From positions 1-64,000 of the forward strand of contig NZ_QRAN01000010.1 in assembly GCF_003457605.1 (NCBI RefSeq): a stretch of DNA of 64,000 nucleotides. Direction: 5' to 3'. Positions 40,389-49,076 of this stretch are shown here, piece by piece (within the stretch, counting starts at the first letter, position 1; the number at the start of each line of letters is the position of its first letter). The stretch comes from Seongchinamella sediminis. Lineage in GTDB: Bacteria > Pseudomonadota > Gammaproteobacteria > Pseudomonadales > Halieaceae. The position numbers and the translations under genes are program-made. Under the pieces are notes generated by a model, which saw nothing but the letters and a program-made list of their open reading frames with translations, was not told where the DNA came from and searched no databases.

Positions 40389-43229
40389 TCAATAGATGTA
40401 CTGGACACCGATTACCGAAGTCGTACCATACTCGTCGTACTGCAGTAAGCGCCGGGAGTTGCCCGCGTAATAGTATTCAGGCTCATCGTTCAGGTTGGAA
40501 ACTTCAGCGTAAACCATCCAGTTGTCGCTCACACTGTACTTGGCAGTGAAATCCCACTGGGTGTGCTCATCTGTTATTCGATCCAGCCCCTCTTCCACCA
40601 CTTCATCCAGGTAGCTGTCGCGATACTTCATAGCCAGGCGCAGGTCCAAGCCGTACTTCTCATAACCGATCACAAAACCGGCTATATTGTCCGCCTGTTT
40701 GGGAAAGGATATGTCGCGCTCATTAACCTTGGCATCGCTATCGACGTATGTATAGTTCACGCTGACCAACAGCCCGTCGAAGGGTGAGGGAAGGAAACCG
40801 AAATGCTGTTGATAGTTCAGCTCCAGTCCAAGCACATTGGCGCTGTCTCCGTTTTCGGCAATGGTCGCTTCATCGAAAGTCTGGCCAGCAAAGCTGTAGT
40901 CGTCAAACGTTTGTAAAAAGATGAAGTCTTCAATGTCCTTGTAGAATACGCCTGCGGAAAGAACACTCAACTCAGAAGGATAGAACTCCAATGAGGCATC
41001 GTAGTTCCAGGCGTTGTAGGGGTCGAGATCAGGGTTACCTATTTCAGCCTCACCATCCTCCACGCTGATGCGGGAAGCGACATCCTCAAATAACGGCCGT
41101 ACGATGGAGCGCGATACCGCCGCGCGGGCAACGATTTCGTCTGTGAGGTCATAGCGCAAGTTGAGGCTCGGTAATACATCGGTGTAACTACGACTAGCGT
41201 CAATACTCTCAATAACAACAAGGTCATCTTCCAGTTCGACCCCGTTGTACTCATCTCCTTCCTCAAAGAGTTCGACCGCGTTACCGTCCGAACTGAAGTC
41301 CGTGTATTCAACCCGTACACCACCGGTAAGGGTGAGCCCCCCGAGGAACACCTTGAACATGCCGTAGGCCGCATAGACGTCCTCATTGACGACCCAATCG
41401 TTGGATGCCGAGGCAATGGTGGAGTCTATCTCTTCGAACTCGATGCCCTCGCCAGAGCGAAGAATGTCGCGCACCCCGCGCACACTGGGCAGCGGCTCAA
41501 TCACGTTATCGAACTCGTAGTCATCCGCCGCCCCTGGGTCATAGACGTCGGCTATGGTGTAGAGATCGTCGCCACTGTAGATGTCGGCATCCTCGTCATT
41601 TTCTTTCTCACGCAACCTGGCCTTTGCACCAAATTTGAGCTCCCAGTTTTCAAACTGACGAGTGGCATCAAATTGCAATGACCACTGGGTATCCTCAGCC
41701 AGACTCTTTTCGTGCTCGATTTCATCCAACTCGTAGGCGCCAGGATCTTGCAGAAGGTCAAAGTAATCAGATTCGACCACTGGCTCTTCCGCCTTGCTGC
41801 GGTTCAGGGTCAGCACCGGAGAATCGGCGTCTATGCCGTCACTGCCGCTCTCGAACTCGCCCACCCAGGCAGAGTTGACAACATCAGGGTCATCCTCTTC
41901 GCCGTGGGAATAGCCCAGGTTAGTTTCCAGCCCCCAGTCCTCCCATTGGCTTTCGCTACCGAAAGACAGCGACAAAGTCTCTGCAGTCTGCACCCGGTCC
42001 TTGGTGTTCATGTCAATCTCCGCGAAACCGAACGCGGTACTGCGAGCCTGTACCGAGTTGTCAGAAAGAGGGGTCAGATCACCGTATCCCTGGGCATAAC
42101 GCAATTCGTTGTCTTCGAACTTGCTGTAGAGGGATCGGGCGAATATTGTTGTAGTCTCAGAGAGGTCATAGTCCAAATTGAGAACAGCACCGATTCGCTC
42201 GCGTTCGATAAGGTAGTAGCGCGGTTCGAAAGACTCGGGAAACTCATTGCCATTGTCAGCTACTTCCCAATCGTCGCCCTCACTGTTGTCGGTGGACATC
42301 TTGCGCTCCTGCCAACTTAACGCCCCCGCAACACCCAACCGGCGGCCGTCATCCAGCTCAAAAATATCGCTGCCGGCAATAGAGGTTTTGGGGCTCCAGT
42401 CTCCGCGCTTATGATTGTATCCACCCTCGAGCCGGGCCTTGAAATAGGCGTCCTTCCGGCTGAAAGCGCTCAACGTCTTGACATTGACCGAACCGCCAAT
42501 GGAATCACCATCCATATCAGGCGTCAGTGACTTCTGCACTTCAAGACCATCGAGTACATCACTGGGAATAACGTCCAGCTGCATGGCACGGCGATTTTCC
42601 GATGCCGCAGCTCGCACACCATTGATAGATGTGGAGTTCAGATCCGGGTCCATGCCGCGAATCACCACATAGCGCCCCTCCCCCTGATCGTTCTCTACCG
42701 AGATTCCAGAGAGCCGACGGAGCGACTCAGCTACGTTCTGGTCTGGGAACTGACCCATGGTATCGGAATCCAGCACCGACTTGATATTGTCGGCCGCCCG
42801 CTGCTGATTGATCGCACCTGCCATCGCCGCCGACTGACCCGTTACCAGCACCTCTTCCAGTGCGATCTGGTCGTCGCTGCCCTCACCCAGAACCAGCGCA
42901 CCCATTACCAGACCATCGGCGTCCACCGTAATCGGCACAGTGCGTGTTGGTGCGCCGACATAGCTGACGGTCAATGTGTAGCTGCCCGGGCTGACCCCAT
43001 TGAGACGGAAGCGGCCGCGACCATCAGTCGTCGTGGATACGCCGAGCTCTACGACCCGGACAATCGCACCCTCATAGACCGCACTGCCAGTACTGTCTGT
43101 GACCTCGCCAGTGACAGTCTGTGCGAATGCGGGTTGTGCACTGGCCAGGGCCAGCATTGAAATAGCGCTGGCCAGAGCCAGGCTGCGGAAAGGCGCGGTG
43201 CGCTGTAGCGAAGCGTTACGATGGGTCAC
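40389..43229 (-). CDS. TonB-dependent receptor, carboxypeptidase-regulatory-like N-terminus
   Basis: A 946-residue outer-membrane receptor. A signal peptide (ending PAFAQ) precedes a carboxypeptidase-regulatory-like Ig domain (about 38-115, VTGEVTDSTGSAVYEGAIVR), a TonB-box-like EEVLVTG and a plug (about 140-270, VLDSDTMGQFPDQNVAESLR, GRYVVIRGMDPDLNSTSING). The rest is a large barrel ending in an aromatic C-terminal strand (VIGVQYIY). This is the TonB-Xanth-Caul/polysaccharide-utilisation type, not a classical siderophore receptor. The neighbours (OPA transporter, inositol phosphatase, iol genes, phytase) suggest phytate or lower inositol phosphates as ligand. GTG start with GGAGG. Motifs like those in the regulator promoter lie upstream at 43322-43359. 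Confidence 0.9.
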   Translation of the reverse strand: MTHRNASLQRTAPFRSLALASAISMLALASAQPAFAQTVTGEVTDSTGSAVYEGAIVRVVELGVSTTTDGRGRFRLNGVSPGSYTLTVSYVGAPTRTVPITVDADGLVMGALVLGEGSDDQIALEEVLVTGQSAAMAGAINQQRAADNIKSVLDSDTMGQFPDQNVAESLRRLSGISVENDQGEGRYVVIRGMDPDLNSTSINGVRAAASENRRAMQLDVIPSDVLDGLEVQKSLTPDMDGDSIGGSVNVKTLSAFSRKDAYFKARLEGGYNHKRGDWSPKTSIAGSDIFELDDGRRLGVAGALSWQERKMSTDNSEGDDWEVADNGNEFPESFEPRYYLIERERIGAVLNLDYDLSETTTIFARSLYSKFEDNELRYAQGYGDLTPLSDNSVQARSTAFGFAEIDMNTKDRVQTAETLSLSFGSESQWEDWGLETNLGYSHGEEDDPDVVNSAWVGEFESGSDGIDADSPVLTLNRSKAEEPVVESDYFDLLQDPGAYELDEIEHEKSLAEDTQWSLQFDATRQFENWELKFGAKARLREKENDEDADIYSGDDLYTIADVYDPGAADDYEFDNVIEPLPSVRGVRDILRSGEGIEFEEIDSTIASASNDWVVNEDVYAAYGMFKVFLGGLTLTGGVRVEYTDFSSDGNAVELFEEGDEYNGVELEDDLVVIESIDASRSYTDVLPSLNLRYDLTDEIVARAAVSRSIVRPLFEDVASRISVEDGEAEIGNPDLDPYNAWNYDASLEFYPSELSVLSAGVFYKDIEDFIFLQTFDDYSFAGQTFDEATIAENGDSANVLGLELNYQQHFGFLPSPFDGLLVSVNYTYVDSDAKVNERDISFPKQADNIAGFVIGYEKYGLDLRLAMKYRDSYLDEVVEEGLDRITDEHTQWDFTAKYSVSDNWMVYAEVSNLNDEPEYYYAGNSRRLLQYDEYGTTSVIGVQYIY

Positions 43230-43321
43230 AGTGAACCTCCAGTTGAATTATCTAGTAGTGAGAGGAGCTCCGAAGCTGGTCTCAAGTATAAAGGGAACTA
43301 TCCCCAAAGGTAAAATATTTA

Positions 43322-43359
43322 TTCCATTTAATTTAATACAAGTTATATATATTCTATTA
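43322..43359. promoter_or_regulatory. Pair of TTCTATTT-like motifs upstream of the receptor gene
   Basis: TTCCATTT (43322-43329) and TTCTATTA (43352-43359) are in the same orientation and 30 bases apart, close to the 29-31 base spacing of TTCTATTT copies in the regulator/iol divergent promoter. The region is strongly A/T-rich. They may be binding sites of the RpiR-family regulator that put the receptor under the same control. Confidence 0.4.
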
Positions 43360-43380
43360 CAAAGAAGTTACAGCCGGAGA

Positions 43381-44382
43381 TCAATTTCCATATTTCGGAT
43401 AAACAAGGGTATTTTCACGATAGGAACGCGATGCCGCGTCCGCGAGCACCTGCGCTTTGAGCGCATCACTGCCAGTCACCAGGGGCGCTTCCCCCCCTTT
43501 CAATGCCGCGAGAAAGGCCCTGAGTTCCAATCGGTAAGCGGCTGCGTAACGTTCGAGGAAAAAGTCCATTGGGGGATCGCTTTCTACCGCCCCGGCGCGA
43601 AAGCACTGTATCTGGCTGGCGCTACGATTTTCAGCACGCAACATGCCCTTACTGCCATGTACCTCAATGCGCTGATCGTAACCATAGACGGCACGACGAC
43701 TATTGCTGATCTGGCAAAGTTTACCGCTCGCCGTCTTCAGGCTTACCAGAGCCGTATCGACGTCCCCGAGGCTAGCTATTTCCGGGTCAACCAGGCAGCT
43801 CGCGCTGGCAAACAGCGACAGGGGGTCCTCCCCCAAAAGCCAGCGTGCCATATCGAAGTCGTGGATCATCATATCCATAAACAGACCGCCTGATCGTCGC
43901 AAATAATCCAGCGGAGGGGGGGCCGGGTCCCGGCTGGTAATGATCACCAATTCAATATCGCCTATTGCACCCGCCTGCACCCGCTGCCAGAGTTCTCTAA
44001 AATCCGGGTCATAGCGGCGATTGAACCCGAGCGCGAGCAGCGTACCGCGACCTTCGAGGTCGCGTATGCAGTCTTGCGCTCGCACCAGGTCGAGATCGAC
44101 CGGCTTCTCACAAAACACTGCCTTGCCGGCATCACTGGCAGCGCGCATCAGTTCCACATGTGTGTCCGTGGAACTGGCGATCAGAACCGCATCGACCGCT
44201 GGATCACCCAGGGCCTGCTCCAGCCGCGAGACCTTTGCCCCACAGCGCTTTGCGAGACTTGTTGCAGCGGCCTCATCGGCGTCCACAACATACAGAATGC
44301 GAGCACTTGGCTCGTCCGCGATGTTGTCCGCATGTATAGTGCCGATACGGCCAGCACCAATCAGACAGATTCCTGTTGTCAT
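43381..44382 (-). CDS. iolG: Inositol 2-dehydrogenase (IolG)
   Basis: A 333-residue Gfo/Idh/MocA-family NAD-dependent dehydrogenase. CLIGAGRIGTIHADNI is the Rossmann nucleotide-binding start, FCEKPVDLDL carries the conserved Lys of the EKP motif, and MMIHDFDMARWLLGEDP with SRRAVYGYDQRIEVHG are diagnostic of IolG. It oxidises myo-inositol to 2-keto-myo-inositol (scyllo-inosose), the first step of inositol catabolism. It overlaps iolE by four bases (ATGA) and has GAGGA upstream. Last gene of the minus-strand iol operon. Confidence 0.93.
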   Translation of the reverse strand: MTTGICLIGAGRIGTIHADNIADEPSARILYVVDADEAAATSLAKRCGAKVSRLEQALGDPAVDAVLIASSTDTHVELMRAASDAGKAVFCEKPVDLDLVRAQDCIRDLEGRGTLLALGFNRRYDPDFRELWQRVQAGAIGDIELVIITSRDPAPPPLDYLRRSGGLFMDMMIHDFDMARWLLGEDPLSLFASASCLVDPEIASLGDVDTALVSLKTASGKLCQISNSRRAVYGYDQRIEVHGSKGMLRAENRSASQIQCFRAGAVESDPPMDFFLERYAAAYRLELRAFLAALKGGEAPLVTGSDALKAQVLADAASRSYRENTLVYPKYGN

Positions 44383-45281
44383 ATGATTTCCTCGAACGCA
44401 AGTGGGCTCTTCTGCAACAATGCCGCAAGATACTGATAGCCCATTCGGGCGTAGGTTGGTGGGTCAGCCATTGCTGGATCCTGTTCCGCCTCAACCACCA
44501 CCCAGCCGCTGTAAGTGTCCGGAAGCGCCCTCAACACCGAGGCAAAATCGATCGCGCCATCACCGGGCACGGTGAACACCCCCGCGAGCACAGCATCGAG
44601 GAAGCTCCAGTCGCTGGCGTGCGCCCGCTGTAAAACCGGAGCACGCACATCTTTACAGTGGAGGTGTACGATACGGTCGCCGTAGTCTCGAGCAAGGACC
44701 GCAGGGTCGCCACCTGCATAAGTCAGGTGCCCTGTATCCAGGAGCAGTCCCAGCGCCGCGCCGGAGTTGGCCATGAGCCGGCGAATATCGTCTACGCTCT
44801 CGATGACCGTGCCCATGTGATGGTGATAAGCGAGGCGCATTCCCCTCGACTGCAGGTATTCAGCAAAAGCCGTCAACCGCTGCGCGAAATCTGCCAGTTC
44901 CTTATCATTCAGCCGCGGTCGAGCAGACAGCGGGCTGCTACGGTCGCCGTGTATACAGCCGCTAACTTCTGCGCAGACCATTACCTCGCAGTCCATATCC
45001 AGCAGCAGTTCCAGGTGCGGCTGGACGGCCGCGATCTCTTCCTCCAGGTTGCGCTGCAGCAGACGGGTGCTGTACCAGCCCGAGACCAGAGCCAGGCCGT
45101 GACGGGCAAGCAGGGACGTCAGTACAGCCCGGTCGCGTGGAAATTTGTGACCCAGTTCAAAGCCCGCATAGCCCGCTTCCCGCCCCTCCCGTAAGCATTG
45201 CTCCAGGGGGATGTCCGCACCCAGTTCTGGCATGTCGTCGTTGCTCCAGGTCAGCGGATTTATTCCTATGTGCACGCTCAT
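44379..45281 (-). CDS. iolE: myo-Inosose-2 dehydratase (IolE)
   Basis: A 300-residue TIM-barrel of the sugar phosphate isomerase/epimerase family. GINPLTWSNDDMPELGADIP is the near-invariant IolE opening; AYHHHMGTVIES, LLLDTGHLTYAGGDP and VHLHCKDVR carry the metal ligands. It dehydrates 2-keto-myo-inositol to 3D-(3,5/4)-trihydroxycyclohexane-1,2-dione, the substrate of IolD. It starts three bases past the iolD stop and overlaps iolG, a tightly coupled arrangement. Confidence 0.95.
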   Translation of the reverse strand: MSVHIGINPLTWSNDDMPELGADIPLEQCLREGREAGYAGFELGHKFPRDRAVLTSLLARHGLALVSGWYSTRLLQRNLEEEIAAVQPHLELLLDMDCEVMVCAEVSGCIHGDRSSPLSARPRLNDKELADFAQRLTAFAEYLQSRGMRLAYHHHMGTVIESVDDIRRLMANSGAALGLLLDTGHLTYAGGDPAVLARDYGDRIVHLHCKDVRAPVLQRAHASDWSFLDAVLAGVFTVPGDGAIDFASVLRALPDTYSGWVVVEAEQDPAMADPPTYARMGYQYLAALLQKSPLAFEEII

Positions 45282-45283
45282 AA

Positions 45284-47137
45284 TCAGGTATCCCGGCGCT
45301 GCCTGAGCTTACTTTCCTGGTACTGCCGGCGAGCGATGCTCACACTTTCGCGCGTCGACACTTCCGCCACTGCTACCTCCCACCAAGCTCCACCCTCTTC
45401 AGTTGAAGGCCCGGGATCCGTCGCCAGAGCAATGACGTAACAGCCCTGCGCTGCAAGCGCCCTCTGCAGCGCCTGTTCCAGTGCCGCAATACCGCTGACG
45501 CTCTCAGCCTCGGCACCCAATGCCCTCGCATGAGCGGCAAAATCGATCACCGGCGCACCTTCAGGGGCCTGTTCACAGTCCGCGAGTAAATTATTGAAAG
45601 GTCCCGCACCACAGCTTTGCTGCAGGCGATTAATACAACCAAAGCCACGGTTATCCAGCACAACCAGAATCAGCTTCTGCCCCAACATTACCGCTGTAGC
45701 CAGTTCGGAGTTCATCATCAAGTAGCTGCCGTCTCCGACCAGCACAAAGACCTCGCGCCCTGGCAAAGCCATCGCTGTGCCGAGACCGCCAGCAATTTCA
45801 TAGCCCATGCAACTGTAGCCGTACTCTACGTGGTAGCCATTAGGACGCGCGCACCGCCACAGCTTGTGCAACTCTCCAGGCAATCCGCCCGCAGCACATA
45901 CAACAACGGCGTCATCGGACGCCGCCCGATTGACAGCCCCGAGAACCTGCGCGTCCGTTGGTCGCTCGACAGCACTGGCTTCGGTTACCCGCTCGACCGT
46001 TGCATGCCACAGTGCAACCTCCTCGCGGACCCTGTCCGCCCAAGCAGGCTCCACGCGCCAGTCAGAAAGGCCAGCGTCAAGCGCATCAAGACCGCGCAGG
46101 GCGTCGCTGACCAGCTCGATCGCCCCGTGCTTGCTCGCGTCAAAGGCCGCAACGTTGAGCGCCAGCAAACGACAATCTGGATTGGCGAAAAGACTGCGTG
46201 AGGCCGTGGTAAAATCCTGTAGCCGGGTGCCCACACATAAAACAAGGTCCGCTTCTGCCGCCAGCCTGTTGGCGGCACTGCTGCCGGTTACACCTATAGC
46301 TCCGAGTTGAGCCGGGTGGTCCCACGGCAGTGCCCCCTTACCGGCCTGGGTCTCAGCCACTGGCAAGCCGGTACGCTCCACGAACTGTCGAAGAGCATCG
46401 CAGGCGCCGGCATAGTGAACACCACCACCGGCAATAAGCAACGGCATGCGCGCTCGGACCAGCGCCGCCAACGCGCGCTCCAGCTCCCGACTGTCTGGCG
46501 GTGGCCGGCGCGTCTCACGTAGTTGAGGCAGGAAAAACGCCTCGGGAAAGTCCCAGGCTTCTGACTGCACGTCCTGGGGCAGGGCCAGAGTAACCGGACC
46601 ACATTCGACGCTATCAGTGAGCACCTGCATGGCTCGAGGCAAGCTGTTGAGCAGCTGCTCCGGCCGCATGATCCGGTCCCAGTAACGCGACACAGGCCGA
46701 AGGGTATCATTGACACTTAGTGTCGGGTCCCCGGGATTCTCGAGCTGCTGCAGCACCGGATCCGGCGCCCTTGAAGCAAAATAATCACCCGGCAGCAGGA
46801 GCAATGGCAGGCGATTGACATGGGCCAGGGCAGCGGCCGTGACCAAATTGGTAGCGCCAGGGCCGATGGAAGTGGTACAGGCCATGAATTGGCGTCGGTT
46901 GCTGGCCTTGGCGTAAGCGATAGCCGCGTGAGCCATGCCTTGCTCATTGTGAGCACGGTAGCAGGGAAGGAGATCACGCCCTGCCTCCAGTGCTTCGCCG
47001 AGACCAGCAACATTACCGTGGCCGAATATCGCCCACACTCCTGCTATCAGCGGCCTGGTTTCGCCATCAATTTCCACCTGTTGCGCCGACAAGTAGCGCA
47101 CCAGCGCCTGGCTGCAGGTTAGTCTGATTGTCTTCAC
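45284..47137 (-). CDS. iolD: 3D-(3,5/4)-trihydroxycyclohexane-1,2-dione acylhydrolase (IolD)
   Basis: A 617-residue thiamine diphosphate-dependent enzyme of normal family length. The opening MKTIRLTCSQALVRYLSAQQ is typical; GVWAIFGHGNVAGLGEAL and ACTTSIGPGATNLVTAAAL belong to the Pyr domain, while VLVGDGSYLMMNSELATAV is the ThDP-pyrophosphate/Mg motif of the PP domain. It opens the ring of the dione to 5-deoxy-glucuronate, which IolB takes up. A GTG start overlaps the iolC stop by four bases with GAGGAGG upstream. Confidence 0.95.
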   Translation of the reverse strand: MKTIRLTCSQALVRYLSAQQVEIDGETRPLIAGVWAIFGHGNVAGLGEALEAGRDLLPCYRAHNEQGMAHAAIAYAKASNRRQFMACTTSIGPGATNLVTAAALAHVNRLPLLLLPGDYFASRAPDPVLQQLENPGDPTLSVNDTLRPVSRYWDRIMRPEQLLNSLPRAMQVLTDSVECGPVTLALPQDVQSEAWDFPEAFFLPQLRETRRPPPDSRELERALAALVRARMPLLIAGGGVHYAGACDALRQFVERTGLPVAETQAGKGALPWDHPAQLGAIGVTGSSAANRLAAEADLVLCVGTRLQDFTTASRSLFANPDCRLLALNVAAFDASKHGAIELVSDALRGLDALDAGLSDWRVEPAWADRVREEVALWHATVERVTEASAVERPTDAQVLGAVNRAASDDAVVVCAAGGLPGELHKLWRCARPNGYHVEYGYSCMGYEIAGGLGTAMALPGREVFVLVGDGSYLMMNSELATAVMLGQKLILVVLDNRGFGCINRLQQSCGAGPFNNLLADCEQAPEGAPVIDFAAHARALGAEAESVSGIAALEQALQRALAAQGCYVIALATDPGPSTEEGGAWWEVAVAEVSTRESVSIARRQYQESKLRQRRDT

Positions 47138-49068
47138 GTTACTGCCTCCTCTGGCAAATTTTCTCTATGCAGCGCACGCCATTCACCGACGATGGCGCTG
47201 AAATTTCTTGCTACGGTCTGGCGCAGGCTCTCGTCGTCCAGTTCCCCCGCGAGCCAGGCACTGGCCGCATCCACAAATAAGCTGCGCCCGATGGCAAAGC
47301 CGCGGCAGTGGCGCCGACCAACAGCGCTGGCAAACCCCGCCACCAGTTCCTCCACCGGCCGGTTAAGACCAAGGAGAACAATGCCGCGACACCATGGATC
47401 AAATTCGTCGATCACCGCCTCGATTCCCGGCCACGCTTCCTCCTGCGGAGGCGGCAATTTCCACCAGTCCGGGAAGATACCGAGCTCATAGCACTCCCGC
47501 ATCGCCCGCGCCGTATCATCGCCCCGGTCTTCACTCCCATCCGGCAGGATGAGTTCCAACAACAATTCGTGCCCGCTCTGGCAGCAGGCGTCGAAGAGGT
47601 TCTTTAGGCGCTCCTGCTGCCGTCGCTTCAGATCCGCAGGATCATCCGGATGATAGAAAACCAGGCACTTCACTACCTGTTCGCTGGGCCAGCGCTGTAG
47701 TGTTGCGGAGACATTGTCCCCGTACTCAAATTCCAATGGCCGCGACTGCGGCAATTCTACCGGCCGGGCAATCCACAGGTCCCGACCGCTAAGCGACTCC
47801 AGCACCTGTTCGCCAAAGCGCTCATCCACGAGCACACCCGCCCGGCCATGCAAGTCTTCGCGCTCTACCACCTGCAGGAAGGCATCGGCAATCAGTCTCT
47901 TCAGCTGCGGGATACGGCTTTCGCTCGCCCCGCAGGCCGCTGTCATATCCACAAACTGGCTGCGGTGATCAAAAGCCAGGGCAAAGACCGCCGGCCATGA
48001 CTTGCGCGGCACAGTTGAACGATGCAGCTGCGTCAGGCGCGCGTCCTGGTCCGGTCGCGGTACTTCGGCCCGCCGCGCAAGATAGTCGTCGAGCTCCACC
48101 CGCGACGGAATCGCGGGGGTGCAACCGTGCCGTGACACCACCAGCGCGCCGCAGGCGTTGCCGTACAGGCAACAATTCTCCAGCGCTTCGCCGCTCATCC
48201 AGCCTCGCATGAAACCACTCATAAACGCATCGCCAGCACCTAGAACGTTCAGAACCTCTACCGATACCGCAGGGCCGCTGGCACCGTGATCCAGATCCGC
48301 GGGGATCGCCCCCTCATAAACCACGCTCCCCAGGGGACCGCGTTTGAGCACCAGTACCGCATCGCTGCGTCGACGGACCTCCCGCAGGGCTTCCAGCGTG
48401 TCGGTGCTGCCGCCGGCGATGTGAAACTCCTCCTCGGTCCCCACTACCAGGTCAAACAACGGCAGAATAGACTGAAGATGACCGGTAACCGCGATACTGC
48501 CGACGAAGCGGCTCTCGCCCTGGCCGTGGCCGGCGACGCCCCAAAGCACCGGTCGGTAGTCGATATCCAGGACCGTGCGGGTTCCGCTCTGGCGAGCGTA
48601 GTCAATGGCCTGCCGGCAGGCTGCGGCAGTTCCGGCCATGGAAAAATGAGTGCCGGTAATTGCCAGGGCCCTGGCCGAGGCGATAAATTCCCTGTCGAAG
48701 TCCGCCGTGTCTATCGCTGCATCGGCGCAGTTTTCGCGATAAAAGATCAGCGGGAAGGTATCCCGGTCCTTGATACCCAGTACCACGATACTCGTCAGGC
48801 GCTCAGGGTCGGTGTGCACATGGCTGACATCGACCCCATTTCGCGCCAACTCTTCGCGTACAAAGCGACCCATATGCTCATCGCCAACCCGCGTCAGCAT
48901 GGCCACTCGCAGTCCCTGCCGCGACATGCCCGCCGCCATGTTGGCCGAAGAGCCCCCGAGGTACTTGGCCATGCTGCGCATGTCTTCCAGACGCGAGCCG
49001 AACTGCTGACCATAAAAATCCACCGCAGCCCGGCCCATACAGATCACATCAAAGCGACGCTGTTCCAT
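47134..49068 (-). CDS. iolC: Bifunctional 5-dehydro-2-deoxygluconokinase/aldolase (IolC-DUF2090)
   Basis: A 644-residue two-domain protein. The N-terminal half (about 1-320) is a PfkB-family sugar kinase (YLGGSSANMAAGMSRQGLRV at the start, VLGAGDAFMSGFMRGWM with the catalytic Asp). The C-terminal half (about 340-640, PAVFALAFDHRSQFVDM onward) is the DUF2090 domain, which in other proteobacteria is fused to IolC and thought to serve as the 5-dehydro-2-deoxy-phosphogluconate aldolase in place of IolJ. It thus phosphorylates DKG and may cleave DKGP to DHAP and malonate semialdehyde. The ATG at 49068 has AGGAG; a longer frame has no merit. Confidence 0.93.
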   Translation of the reverse strand: MEQRRFDVICMGRAAVDFYGQQFGSRLEDMRSMAKYLGGSSANMAAGMSRQGLRVAMLTRVGDEHMGRFVREELARNGVDVSHVHTDPERLTSIVVLGIKDRDTFPLIFYRENCADAAIDTADFDREFIASARALAITGTHFSMAGTAAACRQAIDYARQSGTRTVLDIDYRPVLWGVAGHGQGESRFVGSIAVTGHLQSILPLFDLVVGTEEEFHIAGGSTDTLEALREVRRRSDAVLVLKRGPLGSVVYEGAIPADLDHGASGPAVSVEVLNVLGAGDAFMSGFMRGWMSGEALENCCLYGNACGALVVSRHGCTPAIPSRVELDDYLARRAEVPRPDQDARLTQLHRSTVPRKSWPAVFALAFDHRSQFVDMTAACGASESRIPQLKRLIADAFLQVVEREDLHGRAGVLVDERFGEQVLESLSGRDLWIARPVELPQSRPLEFEYGDNVSATLQRWPSEQVVKCLVFYHPDDPADLKRRQQERLKNLFDACCQSGHELLLELILPDGSEDRGDDTARAMRECYELGIFPDWWKLPPPQEEAWPGIEAVIDEFDPWCRGIVLLGLNRPVEELVAGFASAVGRRHCRGFAIGRSLFVDAASAWLAGELDDESLRQTVARNFSAIVGEWRALHRENLPEEAVT

Positions 49069-49076
49069 TCTTACTC

